Shown here piece after piece: positions 59,595 to 64,000 of a stretch of DNA of 64,000 bases (positions within the stretch are counted from its first letter, which is position 1; every line of letters begins with the position of its first letter). A model generated the notes under the pieces. It saw nothing but the letters and a program-made list of their open reading frames with translations. It ran no database searches and was not told where the DNA came from. The position numbers were made by a program, and so were the translations under genes. Source of the DNA: Sabethes cyaneus (Eukaryota > Arthropoda > Insecta > Diptera > Culicidae); assembly GCF_943734655.1 (NCBI RefSeq), contig NC_071354.1, positions 142,719,142 through 142,783,141 on the forward strand. Direction: 5' to 3'.

Positions 59595-59734
59595 GGTTGT
59601 CGTAGTGGTGGCCGGAAACCGTGAGGCAGTTACCCTCGGAGGATTGTCACCCGACACTCAGTACCAGCTGACGGTAGCGGCCGTTTGGAACGGGAAAAAG
59701 TACCGCAGCAGGCCAATCGTATTCAGAACGCTGG
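59595..59734 (+). CDS. FN3 membrane protein, exon encoding second half of the fibronectin type III domain
   Basis: Acceptor 'aagttacag' precedes 59595; donor 'gtaagg' follows 59734. It enters in phase 2 and leaves in phase 1 (140 nt). The reading VVVVVAGNREAVTLGGLSPD, then TQYQLTVAAVWNGKKYRSRP and IVFRTL, is the second half of an FN3 fold, with the LxPxTxY tyrosine-corner motif and the terminal TL that usually closes the domain. It continues directly from exon 7387-7528 and is followed after only 73 bp by the next exon. That compact 3' arrangement contrasts with the 52-kb intron before it. Confidence 0.9.
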
Positions 59735-59807
59735 GTAAGGTCCTTCTGATTTCGCTTCGGAGCAGCCTGGATTTAATTAAAATGTTACAAATCACATCAT
59801 CCCGCAG

Positions 59808-59974
59808 AGCCTCCCAGGACGTCGTACCAGCAGGACTCCGGTGCGCTTGCTGGGAACAGCGGGCCACCGATATCGCCACATGCGGACACTGCACCGTCGT
59901 TGAGCGGGTTCGGCATCTTCAGCGATGAGTTCGGCAACATCTCAGTTAACTCCACCTCCCGAGAACTTCCAACG
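59808..59974 (+). CDS. FN3 membrane protein, juxtamembrane linker exon
   Basis: Acceptor 'catcatcccgcag', donor 'gtaaat'; 167 nt, phase 1 in, phase 0 out. The first codon, split with the previous exon, gives Glu, then PPRTSYQQDSGALAGNSGPP, a Ser/Pro/Gly-rich disordered segment, FGIFSDEFG, and NISVNSTSRELPT. NIS and NST are two N-glycosylation sequons, fitting an extracellular stalk between the FN3 domain and the membrane. Flanking introns are 73 and 65 bp, usual sizes for insects. Confidence 0.88.
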
Positions 59975-60039
59975 GTAAATTCTAAATTTCTAGTAGCAAA
60001 GCGTGGGAGTAAAATTTACGGTTTGATTTTAATTTGCAG

Positions 60040-60234
60040 ATCCGTGGTGTAGAGATCGGAATCGTAGTGTTAGTGTTGATAGTATGGGCTGGTGCTATAG
60101 CGTTATTTTTTAATCGATGGGGTAAGATCCGAATGTTACTTCCATATCAACCAGACTACAAGCAGGAGCAGCTCAAAGTACCTGGAACAGGCGTCTGTGC
60201 CAATGGTAGCTGTAATGGACAGCATTCGCATCAG
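60040..60234 (+). CDS. FN3 membrane protein, transmembrane and proximal cytoplasmic exon
   Basis: Acceptor 'ttttaatttgcag', donor 'gtaggc'; 195 nt, phase 0 at both ends. It encodes IRGVEIG followed by a hydrophobic helix (IVVLVLIVWAGAIALFF), then the basic stop-transfer NRWGKIR, then a tail MLLPYQPDYKQEQLKVPGTG with a small Cys pair (CANGSC) and His/Gln residues. This predicts a type I single-pass protein with a cytoplasmic tail that continues in exons beyond the window. FN3 followed by a 'VLxxWAGxIALF' helix is reminiscent of FNDC4/5, but naming an orthologue would need a search. Confidence 0.9.
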
Positions 60235-61081
60235 GTAGGCCAAAACTGCCTGAGCTTTTTATGCATTACATTGATATTTTAATCACTAGACCCCAACCAT
60301 ATTCTATTGAATCCCGTTCGTTATAAATGATTTTTTTATCGTTTAGTGTTCTATAATAAGCGAATTTGTGTTCCACTCAACTGTCCAAAGCATAACCAAA
60401 ACACTTTATTGTCTAGATTTCCCCAACAAACAGACTTCACTTCTTCTGATGAGTTTTTTAACCGAAATTTAATAGTATACGAGATATGTTGCTCACTTTC
60501 ACATGCTCTAATTGCACTACCCACTACAGTTGATAACACTAACTAGTCACTTCTAAATAATGTGTACGGTACTAGACGTTTATTTCACTGCACACACTGT
60601 CTCTCATTGGTGCGTTTTCTTTTCTTATTTTTCGGTTCAACATAACTACAAATGTAATCAAACAAAAAACAACTAATACAAAGCTCTCAACATAATTTTT
60701 GGTGTGCATATAATAACGAATCAATTTTATCTCTATGTATAATTTCATTTGGGAAATTCAATTGAAAATTCAACCCATCGTATAGCGAAGATGTTACAGA
60801 CAGGCATTTACAATGTCTATTTTTGGTAAAATGTCACAACAGTGACATAAATTAAATTGTATAGATACAATCTAACTACACGATTAATTTTGGGAATTTT
60901 AGAAAATTGTTTAAATTCTATCAAAAAATATCTAACTTTCCATTCTTTCATCAAAATAACAAAACACTACATGAATATATATTTCAGCTATCAACTACCT
61001 TACATCAATTATATATATAACTTTTTTTTGTATAAACGCAAAACCCAAACCATAATCATTTTGATTTTCGTCTTGAAACGT

Positions 61082-61169
61082 TTCTAGAATATTCTAGTGT
61101 CATAAAAACTCACATAAATCTGCGTGATCCTAGAATTCTATATATCCTAGATTCTAGAATATTCTAGAA
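61082..61169. promoter_or_regulatory. Two heat-shock-element-like palindromes
   Basis: TTCTAGAATATTCTAG at 61082-61097 and TTCTAGAATATTCTAGAA at 61152-61169. Both follow the alternating TTCnnGAA pattern bound by HSF trimers; the second has four perfect units. They sit 55 bp apart in an intron. A chance AT palindrome or a duplicated repeat are alternatives. Confidence 0.4.
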
Positions 61170-63439
61170 GCATGTCGAATTGTGTCTCTCCAGAACTTGC
61201 GCTTATCCATACCACGGAAAATTTCGACCTTTCAGTTCAATTGGTGGTAGAGGCCAAAATTATTATAAAACGCCAACGTATGTGCCAGTGACGGTGCGTT
61301 GTTTGAAGGGGTCCCTCAAAACATATTTGTGATCATCTTCACACCTCAAAAACGAACAAGCTGGAATCTTCAATTAAAATACATTTAATCAAAAGAATAA
61401 TTTTCTCAGCTTTTTTCTTCTTGACTTGCACTTGTTTTCATTATCTCGTATCTAAATGAAGCAAAAGCAGCCGACTTTCATGCAAAAACTGAACCATTTT
61501 GTGATTATATCTTCACCAAAGAAAAGACAATCAGAAAAGAAAAACATTGGAGCCAAATTTCCTGTCCTGCAAGCTCTACGAAGCAGCACCCCACAGGAAA
61601 CACCTTCACGCTATCTAAATAGTAGAACAAACAGAAATTCACTTTACCCATTGACTTTTCCGTTGTGTTAAGTGAAAACAATGAAATGGATGCGCATTTA
61701 TTCTTTCACTCTTGAGTCGTCTTTCAAACGTCCCTTTTATGCGAAGCAATGCTTATCTACTTGTGAAAGCTAACTAAACACCATTCCTTTCTTGCTTTTC
61801 GCACCAAGAAACCGAACAACCTAAATTAAATGTTTGCCTCACACTTCCGTCAGATAGTATTGTAGACACTTGGGGAGAATAATAAAAGAGTTTTAACTTT
61901 TTAGCTGAGACGATTTTCCGGAAATTATGACATAATTGACGTCTCTTCTGGTGGATGTAAAGCGTTTAATTTCTTTTAGGGTGTTGTTTTCCTGTCTTGA
62001 GACAATGCAAAAGCTACGCGGAAAGGGAACTTTTAGCCGAAGCTCGAGTTTGGAGTTGGATAATTTTCATTGATATATTCTTACATTGATGAAGAATATC
62101 ATAAAAGCATTGAAAGCATCTAAAGAAAGGTATCCGAAGTTTCAAATCAAAGTATTATCAATTTACAAACTGAGTACGAAAATGAACTGTTTTTAACTAT
62201 TTTTCAAAAAGGGATTTGAAATAGGCAAATAATTTATGCTAACGGATATAAAAATCTATTATGTTTTCTTCTTGAGAAAATGTTATTACAGTTTTATATA
62301 GTTACGACTGAACGTCTTTGACTCAAGCCTCCTTACTACTCACTCGTTACAATGTTGCTCAACTGATATCGCATCGCAATTTGTCACGCTACGAATATCT
62401 ATTGAACTTTTGCAGTATTTTAGTGCCTCCTATTCACTACATATGCAACATGTGAGATTTTAAACATAATCAGGATTCAATGATTCCGATTAAATTGTGC
62501 GAACATTACCGCAATTCCAAACCAGACGAATATCAGATAACATGCAGTAAACACACGTTTCTCAGTAATTCATGTTTGATGTGAAATTAATTTGATAAGC
62601 CGATCGAACAAAAAGGGAATCTTCCATGCGTGAATAATTTAATCCATGCATGAATAATGAAGTGTAATGCTGCCGGTTTGCTAATGGAAACAAGCTGAGA
62701 ACAAGCAAAACTTACTCAATATTCTTTTGCAAAGCACTTACCGTGTGTTGTACTAAGCGAATGGAAACAGCAGGAAACGTCACTTAAAATGCTTTTCATG
62801 TTTCTCCATGGTTCGATTATGAATCGATATTATACTGTTCCACAATTTGGTGAAAACTGAATACCATGCAAGACAATGGAATAATTTGATCAAGAGCCCG
62901 TCCTGATTGTCTCAATAATGCAACACAACTTTAAAGTCATTTGCCCTAATTCGCGAAACTTGACCTTCAATCTGTAACGTGGATATGCGGTTTACTTACT
63001 ATAATGTGTATTCCAGACAATAAATTCCTTCTACCAAATACCTACGGAGCGTCCTTCGCACTGTTCTCTTCTTTTAAATGCCCAACTTCAAAGAGTGAAA
63101 TATTTCCAAATATGTTAGGAACACCTGCTGAGATAATCCTTATCAATATTAATCCTTGAATACATTGGCTATATTTACGACGTCAAAAATATTTGAATTT
63201 TGTAAGCGGAAAATGCTTGCATAGTTTGAATCCTTTGTGCATCCAAGACCGTAACTGTAGCTGTAAATATTTAAACATTGCAATAATAATAAGGCCATTA
63301 CAAATAATTTATAAAGTTTTTGTCCTTCCGGTATTGGGCCACTGAAAGTGAGGGGCGTAAAAAAACGAAGAGATTTTTTTAATCGAGCAATAAAAAATTA
63401 GCATTTTTACTTTAAGTTTAAACGTGAATACCAAATCTA

Positions 63440-63850
63440 TTCTTGGTTTAAATATATACATTATTATTTTCCATGCAAAAATCTACGAAAAAAGACAAAA
63501 ACGAGAGAAATTTTTTTGGCCGATTTTTGAAAATTCCATTGTTTAAATTGTCATTTCTGTTTCATGCTAGAAGCATTAACTAAACTCGTAGCTCTATCTG
63601 CACCGGAAGTACCATTTCCGAACATTGTCTTGCTAACTTTAGCTAAAGCTAGCAGAGCATTGTTTTTTCCTATGAAACAATGGAGCATTAAATTCGTCGT
63701 TAGGAGCATTAATTAGCATTAATTGAGCATCAATTAACTGAATGGTGCAATTAATGTTCTGCTAACTTTGTACTGCCAGCTTTAGGGACATATGACACAT
63801 TCTTCGCAATGGTGTACCCGATTTTTGAATCAATTTCGCGTCCCATCTAA
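63440..63850 (+). repeat. Dispersed repeat, copy 2, with an inserted AGCATT-rich segment
   Basis: Direct-orientation match to 53,290-53,620. A segment absent from copy 1 (about 63,615-63,790) carries repeated 'gagcatt' and inverted 'ttgctaactttagc'-like phrases, suggesting a small insertion into this copy. Confidence 0.45.
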
Positions 63851-64000
63851 TCTATTTCGTTTTTTATTTTATGTTATTCACTTTTAACTATAAATATATA
63901 GTAAAAAGAGACTTCCAATCTTACAAATCTGTTATCCGATGGATTAATATTTCCACAGTTTGAAAGAAAGTTGAAAAAGTACGAAATTTACGTTCGTTCT

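Larger units (their letters stand above)
60235..64000 (+). other. Downstream intron of the FN3 gene, to window end
   Basis: The donor at 60235 opens an intron with no acceptor/exon pair that I can support before 64,000. Content is AT-rich, with the HSE-like motifs at 61.1 kb and a dispersed repeat at 63.4 kb. The open frame at 61,456 lacks a domain and splice context. Confidence 0.55.

Noticed and set aside
61456..61671. A 71-codon frame as a downstream exon of the FN3 gene
   Set aside because: No acceptor of good quality, no domain, and basic, low-complexity content typical of a chance frame.
1..64000. CRISPR arrays, bacterial operons, prophage or endosymbiont genes
   Set aside because: No regularly spaced direct repeats with unique spacers, no ribosome-binding-site-led gene runs; intron/exon structure and LINE/LTR content are eukaryotic.

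Overview
This looks like nuclear DNA of an insect, most probably a culicine mosquito (inference). It is AT-rich, intron-dominated and packed with decayed and young transposable elements whose sequence style I associate with mosquitoes: RTE-like LINEs ending in an 'RARWLDQVE' tail, a BEL/Pao element, many MITEs, and a repeat family with (GACA)n tails. No prokaryotic genes, CRISPR array, rRNA gene or ordinary tRNA gene was seen.

The one host gene I can support lies on the + strand and spans most of the window. Four exons (7387-7528, 59595-59734, 59808-59974, 60040-60234) join in frame. They encode one fibronectin type III domain, a Ser/Pro/Asn-rich linker, a transmembrane helix and the start of a cytoplasmic tail. 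The FN3 domain is split between the first two exons by an intron of about 52 kb (7529-59594). Nearly everything else is the content of that intron. The N-terminal exons (signal peptide) and the 3' end of the gene lie outside the window or were not recognised.

Layout. 1-7386: RTE-like fragment, a TIR element, an RTE-like insertion with an 11-bp target duplication, and a 145-bp tandem repeat. 9.3-14.6 kb: a long-TIR element, a ~0.8-kb inverted repeat enclosing a 140-bp tandem-repeat block with a (GACA)n tail, and a short minisatellite. 15.6-17.9 kb (- strand) and 24.2-26.9 kb (+ strand): two decayed RTE-like LINEs, with a candidate TATA/Inr promoter (18.8 kb) and a tRNA-type SINE (23.6 kb) between them. 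31.3-35.6 kb: one RTE-like copy broken by two later insertions, a 1,029-bp TIR element and a 2-kb CR1/L2-like LINE. 36.3-38.0 kb: a second copy of the tandem-repeat/(GACA)n family. 40.3-43.2 kb: a microsatellite-rich repeat with about 357 bp of (TATG)n and a hammerhead-like motif. 44.3 kb: a second hammerhead-like motif on the other strand. 46,466-50,853: a young BEL/Pao element with 640-bp LTRs and a perfect 5-bp target duplication, but lacking most of pol. 54-56 kb: decayed R1-like LINE. 56.0-58.4 kb: two related TA-flanked MITEs in opposite orientation with a TTAA-type MITE between them. 59.0 kb: a 28-bp hairpin close to the downstream exons.

How it fits together: the exons are clean while the large intron is a layered record of insertions, so the transposons explain the gene's size. 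The points most worth a second look are the two hammerhead-like motifs, the deletion-derivative BEL element (gag frameshift by a 139-bp duplication, no visible primer binding site), the nested insertions at 31-35 kb and the orphan core promoter at 18.8 kb. All calls are from reading the sequence; no database search was run.
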